Source: Tumidithrix helvetica (lineage in GTDB: Bacteria; Cyanobacteriota; Cyanobacteriia; Pseudanabaenales; Pseudanabaenaceae). From it: a stretch of 64,000 nucleotides of DNA. Location of the stretch: positions 62,001 to 126,000 of the forward strand of contig NZ_CBDDRA010000017.1 of NCBI RefSeq assembly GCF_965232925.1, in the 5' to 3' direction. Shown piece after piece: positions 18,433 through 27,817 of the stretch (positions within the stretch are counted from its first letter, which is position 1; each line of letters starts with the position of its first letter). The notes under the pieces are model-generated. The model saw only the letters and a list, made by a program, of their open reading frames with translations. It was not told the origin of the DNA and searched no databases. The position numbers and the translations under genes are program-made.

Positions 18433-19857
18433 ATGTTCGACGAAATTACCGAGAAATTTGAAGCTGCGTGGAAAAAGTTACGCGGTCAGGACAAAATTAG
18501 TGATTCCAACATCCAGAGTGCAATTCGGGAGGTGCGCCGAGCCTTATTAGAAGCAGATGTAAACCTGCAAGTAGTCAAGGAAGTCGTCGAGCAGATCTCT
18601 CAAAAAGCTTTAGGCACAGATGTAGTGGCAGGCGTCCGCCCCGATCAGCAGTTCATCAAGGTGGTCTACGACGAGTTAGTGAAACTGATGGGTGAGGCAA
18701 ACCAACCCCTCGCCGAAGTAGAGCCTGCTCCCACAATTATTTTGATGGCGGGTTTACAGGGTACGGGTAAAACCACCGCCTCGGCAAAACTGGCTTTACA
18801 CCTGCGCAAACTCGATCGCAGTGCCTTGCTGGTAGCAACGGACGTCTATAGACCTGCGGCGATCGATCAGCTCGTAACCCTGGGCAAACAAATCGATATC
18901 CCTGTATTTGAGCTGGGCAGCGATGCCGATCCCGTTGAGATTGCTCGTCAAGGTGTAGCACAGGCAAGATCTCAAGGGATTAACACCGTGATTGTCGATA
19001 CGGCGGGGCGCTTGCAGATCGACCAAAACATGATGGCAGAGTTGGCGCGGATCAAGCAGGAGATCCAACCGAATGAGGTTTTGCTGGTGGTCGATGCGAT
19101 GACGGGTCAAGAAGCCGCCAATCTCACCCGCACGTTTCACGAGCAAATCGGGATCACGGGGGCAATTCTCACCAAGATGGATGGCGATACCCGAGGTGGT
19201 GCAGCGCTTTCCGTCCGCCAGATCTCAGGACAGCCAATTAAGTTTATTGGGGTAGGTGAAAAAGTTGAGGCGCTACAGCCGTTTTACCCCGAACGTATGG
19301 CTTCTCGGATCTTGGGTATGGGTGATGTGCTCACCCTCGTCGAAAAAGCGCAGGAAGAAATTAATCTTGCCGATGCCGAGAAACTCCAAGAAAAAATTCT
19401 CTCAGCTAAGTTTGACTTTGATGACTTCCTCAAAAACACCCGCATGATGAAGAGTATGGGGTCATTTGGGGGACTGCTCAAAATGTTACCCGGCATGAAG
19501 GTCAACGACGCGCAGTTGCAGCAGGCAGAAGTTCAGCTAAAACGCTGCGAAGCCATGATTAGCTCCATGACCAAGCAAGAGCGGCAAGATCCCGACCTGA
19601 TTGGCAAAAGCCCCAGTCGCAAGCAGAGAATTGCCAAGGGCTCGGGCTATGCAACCCAAGATGTCACCAAGTTGGTGGCTGACTTCCAGAAAATGCGGAC
19701 GCTGATGCAGCAAATGGGACAAGGGAAGATGCCCAATATGCCTGGTATGGGTGGCTTTCCAGGCATGCCGGGGATGGGTAATCAGGGGAATACTAGTCCG
19801 AGTGGGTTGCCTTATGGAAAGAAAAAGAAAAAGAAGAAAGGGTTTGGTGAGTTGTAG
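18433..19857 (+). CDS. ffh: Signal recognition particle protein Ffh
   Basis: Ffh binds signal sequences and 4.5S RNA and delivers ribosomes to FtsY at the membrane. The N domain covers about residues 1-95. The GTPase has GLQGTGKTT at 107-115, DTAGRLQ, TKMDGDTRGG and GVGEK. The M domain begins near 325 and ends in a Met/Gly-rich tail (MPNMPGMGGFPGMPGM) and a Lys cluster. Its 474 residues are normal. The SRP RNA gene was not seen nearby. Confidence 0.97.
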   Translation: MFDEITEKFEAAWKKLRGQDKISDSNIQSAIREVRRALLEADVNLQVVKEVVEQISQKALGTDVVAGVRPDQQFIKVVYDELVKLMGEANQPLAEVEPAPTIILMAGLQGTGKTTASAKLALHLRKLDRSALLVATDVYRPAAIDQLVTLGKQIDIPVFELGSDADPVEIARQGVAQARSQGINTVIVDTAGRLQIDQNMMAELARIKQEIQPNEVLLVVDAMTGQEAANLTRTFHEQIGITGAILTKMDGDTRGGAALSVRQISGQPIKFIGVGEKVEALQPFYPERMASRILGMGDVLTLVEKAQEEINLADAEKLQEKILSAKFDFDDFLKNTRMMKSMGSFGGLLKMLPGMKVNDAQLQQAEVQLKRCEAMISSMTKQERQDPDLIGKSPSRKQRIAKGSGYATQDVTKLVADFQKMRTLMQQMGQGKMPNMPGMGGFPGMPGMGNQGNTSPSGLPYGKKKKKKKGFGEL

Positions 19858-19897
19858 GGTTTATTCATTGACAGTTGTCTCAGAATTCTCAGAATAG

Positions 19898-19964
19898 AGA
19901 TCCCCGACTTTTTTTGATTTGCGTCAAAAAATTTGCAAGTTTGCCCAAAAAAGTTGGGGATCTA
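19898..19964. repeat. Dispersed AGATCCCCGACTTTTT inverted repeat, copy 1
   Basis: The 67-bp element has AGATCCCCGACTTTTTTT at one end and AAAAAAGTTGGGGATCTA at the other. A related copy is at 46540-46607. It follows ffh and could form a terminator-like hairpin, though the loop is long. Confidence 0.7.
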
Positions 19965-20022
19965 GGAATGTGAAATCCTTTCAGATCTAAGTTTCAGTAG
20001 TTTCAAGTTGTAACGCTAAAAT

Positions 20023-20895
20023 ATGCAGCCTAAGTTAATTATTCATGGTGGGGCAGGTAGCTCGCTCGAAAGTAAGGGTGGACTAGAACCTGTACGCCAG
20101 TCTCTCCATGCCGTAATCGCCGCCGTCTATCCTTTATTGTTACAGGGTGAGAGTGCGATCGCTGCGGTCGTCAAAGCCTGCCAACTGTTAGAAGACGATC
20201 CCCGCTTTAATGCTGGAACAGGCTCGGTGCTGCAATCCGATGGGCAGATTCGCATGAGTGCCTCGCTGATGGATGGCGATCGCCAAAGCTTTAGTGGCGT
20301 CATTAATATCTCGCGGGTCAAAAACCCAATCGAGCTGGCTCAAGCCCTGCAAACCAGTGACGATCGCGTGTTGTCAGACTATGGGGCAGCCGAGTTAGCC
20401 CGCGAACTTGCCGTCCCGATCTTTAATCCGCTCACCGATCAACGCTTGCAAGAATGGATCGAAGAACGCAAGACCAACTTCAGCCGCAAAATGGCAGAGG
20501 TAGCGATGGGAACAATTGGTGTAGTGGCACTCGATCGCTCTGGTCGGCTTTGTGCGGGCACATCGACAGGGGGGCGCGGCTTTGAACGCATCGGGCGCGT
20601 TAGCGACTCCGCAACGGCGGCTGGCAACTATGCCACACAAATGGCTGGTGTAAGTTGCACGGGAGTAGGCGAAGATATAATAGACGAGGGGCTAGCAACT
20701 CGGATCGTGGTTAGGGTAACGGATGGTCTAAGCCTCCAGCAAGCTGTCGATAAATCTTTTGATGAAGCCCGATCGCGCGATCGGGACTTTGGCGCAATTT
20801 GTCTGGATGCCAGCGGGGCGATCGCTTGGGGTAAAACCTGTGCGGTCTTGTTCGCGGCGTATCATGATGGAAATTCGATTGGTGATACGCTGTAA
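20023..20895 (+). CDS. iaaA: Isoaspartyl peptidase/L-asparaginase (Ntn-hydrolase)
   Basis: This is a plant-type asparaginase that removes isoaspartyl residues from peptides and can hydrolyse asparagine. The N-terminal HGGAG is at residues 8-12 and the autocleavage site is GTIGVVALD with the nucleophile Thr at residue 164. The following CAGTSTGG and TGVGEDII motifs are also conserved. Its 290 residues are somewhat short because the linker before Thr164 is compact. It is expected to mature into alpha and beta chains. Confidence 0.93.
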   Translation: MQPKLIIHGGAGSSLESKGGLEPVRQSLHAVIAAVYPLLLQGESAIAAVVKACQLLEDDPRFNAGTGSVLQSDGQIRMSASLMDGDRQSFSGVINISRVKNPIELAQALQTSDDRVLSDYGAAELARELAVPIFNPLTDQRLQEWIEERKTNFSRKMAEVAMGTIGVVALDRSGRLCAGTSTGGRGFERIGRVSDSATAAGNYATQMAGVSCTGVGEDIIDEGLATRIVVRVTDGLSLQQAVDKSFDEARSRDRDFGAICLDASGAIAWGKTCAVLFAAYHDGNSIGDTL

Positions 20896-20964
20896 TAGGT
20901 TTAAAAGCCCTAATCAGTTGATTAGGTATTGTTTATGTCAATCGCTTAACTCAGTGGCTCAACT

Positions 20965-21993
20965 ATGAAAGATGTGATGATTATTGGTGCTGGTCTCGCA
21001 GGGCTAATCTGCGCTCAGCAACTTCGCCACGCTGGATTTAAGGTCACCATAGTTGAAAAATCGGCTGGTGTGGGCGGACGCATGGCAACACGACGGCTGC
21101 AAGGAACTTGGGTCGATCATGGGGCGCAGTACATCACGGTGCGGAATGATGGCTTCGAGCGATTTATTAACAAGCTAGAAGAAAAAGGCATCGTCCAAAA
21201 ATGGACGCGCAATTTCCATTACCTCACAGAAACAGGGCTGCGTCCTCCTACTGCCGATGAGATGTATCCCCGCTATTGCTGTCCTGCGGGAATGACAGCG
21301 ATTCCCAAATATTTAGCGAACGCACATCTTGCCAGCGATCAAAAAATAATTTTTAACACCCGAATTGTGGCAGTCAATTGCGATGCTGGAAAGTGGCAAC
21401 TGATCACCGACCAACGAGAACTCTTAGAAGCAACAGCAGTAGTTGCAACCATGCCTGCGCCTCAGTTTTTACCCCTATTTGAATCTGTGCTTGCTCCTGC
21501 ACCCAGCTTTCAACAGGCAGTGCGATCGGTGAAATTTTCACCCAGTATTACGATCATGGCGGGCTATGCGGCGGGAAATTCTGTGCCTCCAGAATGGCAG
21601 GCGATTAAATGTCTGAGCGACCCGATTTTGAGTTGGATTGGGTTGGATAGTAGTAAGCACCCTGACAAAGCTACCCAACCTGTGTTTGTGTTTCAAAGTA
21701 CGGCCGATTTTGCCAAACATTCCATGGATGAGCCAGACTTAGAACTGGCTGGTAAGCCGATCTTAAACCGAGCGGGTAAACTTTTAGCGAAGTGGTTGAG
21801 CAGTCCCGAATGGTGGCAAGTGCATCGATGGCGCTATGCGATCGCCGAAGAAGTCTTAGGTGCTGCTTGTCTATCTACTTCCATTCCATTACCGCTAGTT
21901 TGTGCGGGTGACTGGTGTGCTGGCTCAAATGTGGAAGCTGCCTATCAGTCAGGGCTAGCGGCGTCGGAATCTTTAGTGGAACTGTTGAAGTAG
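20965..21993 (+). CDS. Renalase-like FAD-dependent oxidoreductase
   Basis: The N-terminal dinucleotide-binding motif GAGLAGLICAQQL and the following GGRMATRR identify an FAD-containing amine-oxidase/renalase-like protein. VDHGAQYITVR and the C-terminal CAGDWCAGSNVEAAYQSG, which contacts FAD, support this. Bacterial renalase-like proteins oxidise isomeric forms of NAD(P)H, but the substrate here is unproven. It begins 69 bp after iaaA on the same strand. Confidence 0.88.
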   Translation: MKDVMIIGAGLAGLICAQQLRHAGFKVTIVEKSAGVGGRMATRRLQGTWVDHGAQYITVRNDGFERFINKLEEKGIVQKWTRNFHYLTETGLRPPTADEMYPRYCCPAGMTAIPKYLANAHLASDQKIIFNTRIVAVNCDAGKWQLITDQRELLEATAVVATMPAPQFLPLFESVLAPAPSFQQAVRSVKFSPSITIMAGYAAGNSVPPEWQAIKCLSDPILSWIGLDSSKHPDKATQPVFVFQSTADFAKHSMDEPDLELAGKPILNRAGKLLAKWLSSPEWWQVHRWRYAIAEEVLGAACLSTSIPLPLVCAGDWCAGSNVEAAYQSGLAASESLVELLK

Positions 21994-22032
21994 TTCAGGC
22001 AGCATTCCCATTCTTATTTCCATTTTCTACGT

Positions 22033-23316
22033 TCATGCCTCAGGTTTTACGATCAGAATTCCGTAAGCATTGGGGTTGAGATATTCGCGGGCGGCCGCTT
22101 GCAAATCAGCTTGCGTTAGTGCATTAATAAAATCAGGATAGTAGAGGGCTGTGTCGAGATGACCGACTATGCGATCGTAGTAGCCATAAATTCCTGCCCT
22201 TTGATTGGGCGATTCATTGCCAAAGATAAAGCGATTTGCCACCTGCGTGCGAATTTTCTCTAGCTCCACCATGGTGACAAATTCGTCATGGAGTTTGGTT
22301 AAATGCTCGCGAATTGCTTGCTCGACGAGTGGAATATTCTCAACATCTAACTTCGCAAAGATTTGGAATGTTCCCTGCCAGAGTTGGGTGGAATTACCTA
22401 CCGAGATCCGATCGACCAAACGGCGGGTTTCTCGCAAGTCTTTGACGAGTCGCGAAGTTCGTCCTCCACTCAAAACACTTGCCAAAATATTGAGTGCATA
22501 GGTTTTTTCGATCGCGGTTAGTCCAGGTACGCGCCAAGTCATAATCAGGCGGGCTTGCTGCAAACTGCTATCGGTGACTTCTTGCCGCACCACTGTATCA
22601 AAGACTGGCTCAGGTAGCCAAGTGGGACGAGTTTGAGGGATGGGTGCAGGTTGGGAACTCCGATCGAAATAGTTGGCGATCGCTTCGATCGTTTCAGATA
22701 CGGGTAGGTTGCCAACCGCAGCGATCGTCATGTTGTGGGGGGCGTACCAACTGCGGTGAAAGTCACGCATTTGCTCGGAGGTGACTTGGGAAATCACTGC
22801 CGCAGAGCCCAAGACGGGGCGACGATAGGGCAACAACTGATGCACCATCTCGGCGGTGTGGCGTTGAATGCGTCGTTCGGGATTGTCTTCGCTGCGACGA
22901 ATTTCTTCGAGTACGACCAAGCGTTCGCGCTGAAACTCTGGGTCGGGAATGCTGGCATTTAAAACCACATCCAACTGAAGCGGTGCAAGTTTGGCAAAAT
23001 CCTTGGGGGCAACGGTGATGTAGTAGTTGGTGTAGTCCTGACTGGTTCCCGCATTGGTATTGCCTCCGTGGGACTCGATCAGACGCTCAAACTCGCCAAC
23101 CTTGAGGCGATCGCTGCCCTTAAACACCATATGTTCTAAAAAGTGCGCCATGCCATTGATGTCATCACTTTCGACGGCAGAACCAACATTCACCCAAATG
23201 CTGAGATTCACAGCATCGACGGGAATCTGCTCGGCAATGATTTTGACGCCATTGGGTAAGACGTGCACAGTTGGCACAGCCAGACTAGTCCGAGGGGGAG
23301 CGATCGCTACGGTCAT
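22033..23316 (-). CDS. M16 family zinc peptidase
   Basis: This is a pitrilysin/processing-peptidase-like metalloprotease. The inverted zinc motif HFLEH is at residues 58-62, and the third ligand Glu lies in VVLEEIRRSEDNPERR about 75 residues on. The conserved R-Y type pair expected in the C-terminal half is seen around LNILASVLSGGRTSRL. No signal peptide is seen. Many cyanobacteria carry two M16 genes in tandem, but only one is present here. The 427-residue length is standard. Confidence 0.92.
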   Translation of the reverse strand: MTVAIAPPRTSLAVPTVHVLPNGVKIIAEQIPVDAVNLSIWVNVGSAVESDDINGMAHFLEHMVFKGSDRLKVGEFERLIESHGGNTNAGTSQDYTNYYITVAPKDFAKLAPLQLDVVLNASIPDPEFQRERLVVLEEIRRSEDNPERRIQRHTAEMVHQLLPYRRPVLGSAAVISQVTSEQMRDFHRSWYAPHNMTIAAVGNLPVSETIEAIANYFDRSSQPAPIPQTRPTWLPEPVFDTVVRQEVTDSSLQQARLIMTWRVPGLTAIEKTYALNILASVLSGGRTSRLVKDLRETRRLVDRISVGNSTQLWQGTFQIFAKLDVENIPLVEQAIREHLTKLHDEFVTMVELEKIRTQVANRFIFGNESPNQRAGIYGYYDRIVGHLDTALYYPDFINALTQADLQAAAREYLNPNAYGILIVKPEA

Positions 23317-23376
23317 ATCTTGCTGAATGGTTAAGTGAATACCCGATTCGGGCTTACATGCGACCTTACGCCGATC

Positions 23377-24396
23377 TTACGACCGATCGAGGGCTTGTAA
23401 CCGATAATAAGACTCACGTACTGCCGAATCATCTCTTAGCTTAACAGCAAAATCTATAGACTGTTGGTAAGCCTCCCGCGCTTTAGGAATGTAGCCAAAG
23501 GAGAGATACAAATCGCCGAGTTGACGCTGGGTGAGTATCGCTGTGGGCAAGTCGTTTAAGACAAGGGCAATACCCGTGCGATTTTGGAGTAAATCTTCGA
23601 TGCGGTAAAAGTTAGGAATTTCCAGATAGGGAGCAATTAGGCGGTCGGTGGCGATCGCCATCAGCTTCAAGTCATGGGTTTGGCGGGCGATCGTCAATGC
23701 CCAACCATAGTCTGTAATGGCAGCTTTAAAGTTATCGGTCGCCATGTAGCTATCCCCACTGTTAATCAGGGTATAGGCTTGGCCCGAAAAATCTCGGATG
23801 TCTTGACGATAGGGAATTGAGGCGTAATAACGTTTGATTGCCGTGAAATGATCGCCATAACGGGCAGCAATTAAGCCACTGTGGTGCAGGGCAGTGCCTG
23901 TGCCGAATATATGCCGATACTGACGGGAGAGATCGAGTGCCGCTTTATTGATCGGCATAGCCTCGGCAGGGGCATCTTTGATCAGGGCGATCGCCGACAA
24001 GCTATTTAAGGATGATATTTGTACCCCTGGATCGCTGAGCGTATTGGCAAAGCCAAGTTGGGTCTGATAGGTGTCTTGGGCATCGACTTTAGCGCCAATC
24101 TTTTGATAGGTGTCCCCAATCATGCTTAGGGTACGAGAAATGGCGGTTCGATCGTTCACAAGTTCGTAAAGCGCGATCGCTTGTTGCCAAGAGGCGATTG
24201 CCTGTTTGGGTAGCCCCCGATCGAGCTGAGTTTTGCCGAGGTCGAGCAAGCGATCGCCTTCGTCTCTAATCCCGCGATTGTCCCGATTGATAATCTTGAG
24301 CTGAGCTGTTACCTCAGGGGGAAAAAGCGTTACTCCCATTGAAATCGCGGCAACCAAACCAAGCCAGCAAGCCGTTTTGCTTCCAAGTCGCTTCAT
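23377..24396 (-). CDS. Exported TPR repeat protein
   Basis: An N-terminal signal peptide (MKRLGSKTACWLGLVAA, hydrophobic, ending near VTAQ) leads to several tetratricopeptide repeats between residues 55 and 335, for example GKTQLDRGLPKQAIASWQQA and LYLSFGYIPKAREAYQQS. Such proteins scaffold protein complexes in the periplasm or on membranes. I chose the ATG at 24396 because AGGAG lies just upstream; an in-frame GTG seven codons earlier is possible. It follows the M16 peptidase gene divergently read as the upstream gene on the same strand, with a 60-bp gap. Confidence 0.85.
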   Translation of the reverse strand: MKRLGSKTACWLGLVAAISMGVTLFPPEVTAQLKIINRDNRGIRDEGDRLLDLGKTQLDRGLPKQAIASWQQAIALYELVNDRTAISRTLSMIGDTYQKIGAKVDAQDTYQTQLGFANTLSDPGVQISSLNSLSAIALIKDAPAEAMPINKAALDLSRQYRHIFGTGTALHHSGLIAARYGDHFTAIKRYYASIPYRQDIRDFSGQAYTLINSGDSYMATDNFKAAITDYGWALTIARQTHDLKLMAIATDRLIAPYLEIPNFYRIEDLLQNRTGIALVLNDLPTAILTQRQLGDLYLSFGYIPKAREAYQQSIDFAVKLRDDSAVRESYYRLQALDRS

Positions 24397-24417
24397 AGAT
24401 TTTCTCCTCATCCTCAC

Positions 24418-24920
24418 CGGTTACTTCTGCAGACGTGCCAAAAAGTCAACGCATTGTAACAGGTATGGGGAAGTTTTTTCCGACAATTTCAGGCAATTTT
24501 TGACAAAAACAAGATTACCTTTTAAATCATTTTTAAAATGGTAGTGATGGTCTTATCCTTAGCGATTAAGCAAAATAGTTACACCCAACAATTGAGACAT
24601 GGGTTAGCTCATCGTTGTTTTGACATCCTTATGGGCACCTCTAAAAATCCAAAATAATTGAGAATACAAACGAAACATCAAGGCTTTTGGGCTTTTGTTA
24701 TTGAGAATAAGCCAAGTAATAGAGGTGCCCTTATATCCCAATAGCTCTTGCTCTTTAGGATATAAATCCTTATTCCAAATTTATTCCTTCTCTTCAGAGT
24801 TATCAAAGATTAGCAAGACATACATTAAACTTAAAGTACTTTCTATATACGCCAATCTGAAATATCATTTTTAGGCTAATTTAGTTTAGTTAAAGCCAAT
24901 ACGGTTCTTGGAGCCAGTTT
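24418..24920. other. AT-rich intergenic region holding a MITE
   Basis: No gene is visible in these 503 bp. A 98-bp MITE occupies 24633-24730. The rest is AT-rich, lacks GCGATCGC and marks the left border of the ATPase-Toprim island. Confidence 0.6.
24633..24730. mobile_element. 98-bp MITE with GGGCACCTCTA ends and TTAT duplication
   Basis: Perfect 11-bp terminal inverted repeats, GGGCACCTCTA and TAGAGGTGCCC, bound a 98-bp non-coding segment. Both sides carry TTAT (24629-24632 and 24731-24734), consistent with a 4-bp target-site duplication. It is likely mobilised by a transposase encoded elsewhere in the genome. Confidence 0.8.
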
Positions 24921-26078
24921 ATGATGACTTTGGTCTTTGACAGTCTACAAATAAGTGGCTATCGCGGCTTTCAAATGCTCGATCTGCAGCAATTAGGTCA
25001 AGTAAATATTTTTGTTGGCAATAACAATTCAGGAAAAACTAGCCTTCTTGAAGCTATTTCAATTTTATGTAATCCACTTGATCCATTTCAATGGCTCGAA
25101 GTTTCACAAAGGAGGCTATATCTAGGCAGATCTTCATACATTTCGCTTCGACCTAATCTTGAGGCAGTAAAATGGATTTTCCCCAAAAAGATAGATTCAT
25201 CTAACAACGAGTTTTATCAGAGTGAAATTTTAATAGAAGCAAGTGGCAGTACCCCTATACATAGATTTAAAGCGAGGCTTGGAGAAATTTATGGTAGTGG
25301 AGTGGAAAAGCCAAATCAAGAAAGCTTCAATGAAGAAGTAGGTTCTCCTGATGAGGATACAGGTTCTCCTGAAATCAACTCTATTCGAATCGGTGTTGAG
25401 ATAGAAATTGCAGCAAATATAGTCTCGGAACAAGTTAGCTTATTTCCCTCTGACCCAGAGCATATAGAAGTATTCCAGTTTTGGGAAGATGAGCGATTTG
25501 TCCAACGCAGGCGTAATAAACCACTTGTAAAAAGTGCAACTATATTTCCTTCATACTCTTCTGAGCCTATTTTAGATCGCCTCACACGAATAATTTTGCA
25601 GGAAAAAAATGGAAAGAGCGAAGTGCTCGAGTTGATTCAATGGTTCGATGATAATATACTTGATATTCAAATACTATCCACTCCAACTGCTAGAGCAGTT
25701 CTCTATATAGAGCATAAAGAGCTTGGATTTGCTCCTTTATATACATTTGGCGATGGGTTTAAACGGACTTTAGTTATCGCTCTTACTCTATTGACTAACA
25801 AAAATGGTGTACTCCTTATTGATGAGATTGAGACATCTATCCATGTTTCTGCGCTCAGTAAAGTATTTTCTTGGATTGTAAAATCTTGTCGTCACCAAGA
25901 TATTCAACTTTTTGTGACAACTCATAGTCTTGAGGCGATTGATGCAATGTTACAAGCTGATGTTACTACAGATGATGTTGTAGCTTTTCGACTAAATCCT
26001 AAGGGACAAGCTCCCCAAAGGTTCTCTGGGAGCTTATTACATAGGTTGCGTTCAGAGCGTGGACTGGATGTGAGGTAG
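24921..26078 (+). CDS. AAA_15/21 family ATPase of an ATPase-Toprim cassette
   Basis: This is an ABC-like AAA ATPase of the OLD/RecF-related group. It starts SLQISGYRGFQML, with Walker A GNNNSGKT at residues 33-40, a signature-like YTFGDGFKRTLVIALTLL, Walker B GVLLIDEIETSIH and an H-loop LFVTTHSLEAID. A lid or coiled insertion fills the middle, with the short repeat GSPDEDTGSPE. The next gene, 2 bp away, encodes a Toprim protein. Together they look like a split OLD nuclease, similar in plan to the PARIS AriA-AriB defence system. The gene lacks HIP1 sites and is AT-rich, suggesting transfer. Confidence 0.85.
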   Translation: MMTLVFDSLQISGYRGFQMLDLQQLGQVNIFVGNNNSGKTSLLEAISILCNPLDPFQWLEVSQRRLYLGRSSYISLRPNLEAVKWIFPKKIDSSNNEFYQSEILIEASGSTPIHRFKARLGEIYGSGVEKPNQESFNEEVGSPDEDTGSPEINSIRIGVEIEIAANIVSEQVSLFPSDPEHIEVFQFWEDERFVQRRRNKPLVKSATIFPSYSSEPILDRLTRIILQEKNGKSEVLELIQWFDDNILDIQILSTPTARAVLYIEHKELGFAPLYTFGDGFKRTLVIALTLLTNKNGVLLIDEIETSIHVSALSKVFSWIVKSCRHQDIQLFVTTHSLEAIDAMLQADVTTDDVVAFRLNPKGQAPQRFSGSLLHRLRSERGLDVR

Positions 26079-26080
26079 TC

Positions 26081-26851
26081 ATGGTCAAGTACTGTTACAT
26101 TGTTACAGAAGGTCCCCAAGATATTGAATTCCTCATTTGTTTACTCAAATCTTATGGTTTAAAGCGAGTAACTCGTTTCTCGTCGCTTGACTCCTTTTGG
26201 AAACCACTTGTACCTTCAGCATTTCCTGTGGATGATGACCTGAGGAAACGTGTGCCTGTTCCAGTCTTTTTACAAAATGCTGATCTATCAGTTGCTTTGC
26301 ATAGTGCTATTGGAATCACACGTTTATCGGAAACTATAGAGGAAAACCTTGCGTTAATTCCAGCTTCAAAATTTTTTGGCATTGGTGTTTTTCTAGATGC
26401 TGATGATAGCGAAACACCTCAAGAAAGATTCGAGAAACTAATTTCTGAGTTATCTCCACGTGGTTTGTTGTTACCTTCAGTGCTTGGGGAAGTTATGAAA
26501 GACTCTCCCAGATGTGGGATTTTTATAGCTCCAAATAACAGTGCCCCAGGGACTTTAGAAGATATTTTGATTGAATGTGCAAAGGTAAACTATCCGAATC
26601 TACTAGCTCTTTCTACTAAATATGTTGCTGATATTGATACTAACCAATTAACTAAGGATGACTTGAAGGAGCTAAATAAACCAGCAGGCAAAAATAAAGT
26701 AGTGATTTCAAGCATCAGTAGCATACTAAGACCTGGTAAGACTTTGCAAGTTTCAATACAGGATAACCGATGGATAGATGAGAAAACAATGACACTGAAT
26801 ACTATAAAGCGTGTCCAGGAGTTTCTTGAGCAAGTTATGGGACTTGTATGA
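26081..26851 (+). CDS. Toprim-like (DUF3226-type) protein, partner of the ATPase
   Basis: The N-terminus reads YIVTEGPQDIEFLICLLKSYG, a Toprim glutamate motif, and GIGVFLDADDS at about residues 100-110 supplies the DxD metal motif. CGIFIAPNNSAPGTLEDI continues the DUF3226 pattern. It may be a metal-dependent nuclease held in check by the ATPase encoded 2 bp upstream. Comparison with AriB (DUF4435) of PARIS is by analogy of architecture, not by demonstrated homology. The gene is AT-rich with no GCGATCGC. Confidence 0.75.
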   Translation: MVKYCYIVTEGPQDIEFLICLLKSYGLKRVTRFSSLDSFWKPLVPSAFPVDDDLRKRVPVPVFLQNADLSVALHSAIGITRLSETIEENLALIPASKFFGIGVFLDADDSETPQERFEKLISELSPRGLLLPSVLGEVMKDSPRCGIFIAPNNSAPGTLEDILIECAKVNYPNLLALSTKYVADIDTNQLTKDDLKELNKPAGKNKVVISSISSILRPGKTLQVSIQDNRWIDEKTMTLNTIKRVQEFLEQVMGLV

Positions 26852-27228
26852 GTAGTTAGATTTGATAGGCATCTCAAGATTTTCTACTTTGGAAGTCCAT
26901 TGGATGACAACAGAGATGATTTGGCAATTAGCCAAGATGTTAGGATTGGGAAGACCTGCAATTGTAAGTAGCCTCTGATAATCCCATAACATTATCGGGA
27001 CTATAAAAATAATCTCTGGAACTACTAATTTATGTTACGTAGAGGTTTCTGAAGCCCTTATCCCTCAGTTCTTCGAGGGAAACAAGATCAAAACGGTAGC
27101 TTTGTCGCTACGCCCCATAAGGGAAGAGTGTTTGAGGAGTACTTTGAGGTTATAGTTCCGCGTAAGGTGACTTACTAACTAGCAATCACTGTCAGTTTGG
27201 GCAAACTCTGTAGTTCAAAACAATTGCT
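26852..27228. other. Intergenic region without a recognised gene
   Basis: This 377-bp AT-rich stretch contains only very short frames. One from 27127 reads GRVFEEYFEVIVPR to a stop and may be the tail of a lost gene, but I cannot assign it. Confidence 0.4.
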
Positions 27229-27771
27229 ATGCCAAGATATATTGCATTCCTGCGTGCCATTAACGTCGGAGGTCATACAGTCAAAATGGACTACCTTCGT
27301 TCTCTATTTGAAGCAATGGATTTCTCTGATGTTTCGACATTTATCGCCAGTGGTAATGTCATCTTCAACGCTGATTCTAAAAACGCTAAGAGCCTCGAAC
27401 AGACCATTGAGCAACAGCTCAAAAGCTCCTTAGGTTACGACGTTGCGACATTTATTAGAACCAATCGCGAAGTCTCCGATCTTGCCAGCTACAAGCCCTT
27501 TACAGAGGATGCGTTGCAATCTGCTCTTGCCTTAAATATCGTATTTTTAGCAGAACCACTGACTAAAGATGCCATCCAAGTTCTCAATACGTTAAAGACT
27601 GAGATCGATGACTTTCATACCCGCGATCGCGAGGTCTATTGGTTATGCAAACAGAAACAGAGCGAATCCACCTTCTCTAATGCAGTGTTTGAGAAAAAGC
27701 TCAAACTAAGAGCAACCTTCCGCAGCGCTAGCACGATCTCAAAAATAGCTGCGAAATATCCTGTACAGTAA
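27229..27771 (+). CDS. DUF1697 family protein
   Basis: The start MPRYIAFLRAINVGGHTVKM and the following TFIASGNVIFNAD are the hallmarks of DUF1697, a compact alpha/beta domain family of unknown biochemical role. The later DREVYWLCKQKQSESTFSN is also conserved. Its 180 residues are a full-length member. It lies just past the AT-rich ATPase-Toprim island. Confidence 0.9.
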   Translation: MPRYIAFLRAINVGGHTVKMDYLRSLFEAMDFSDVSTFIASGNVIFNADSKNAKSLEQTIEQQLKSSLGYDVATFIRTNREVSDLASYKPFTEDALQSALALNIVFLAEPLTKDAIQVLNTLKTEIDDFHTRDREVYWLCKQKQSESTFSNAVFEKKLKLRATFRSASTISKIAAKYPVQ

Positions 27772-27817
27772 GGAACTGTGCTAACTCCTGAAGGATAGTC
27801 TGGGAAGGTAAATGGAA

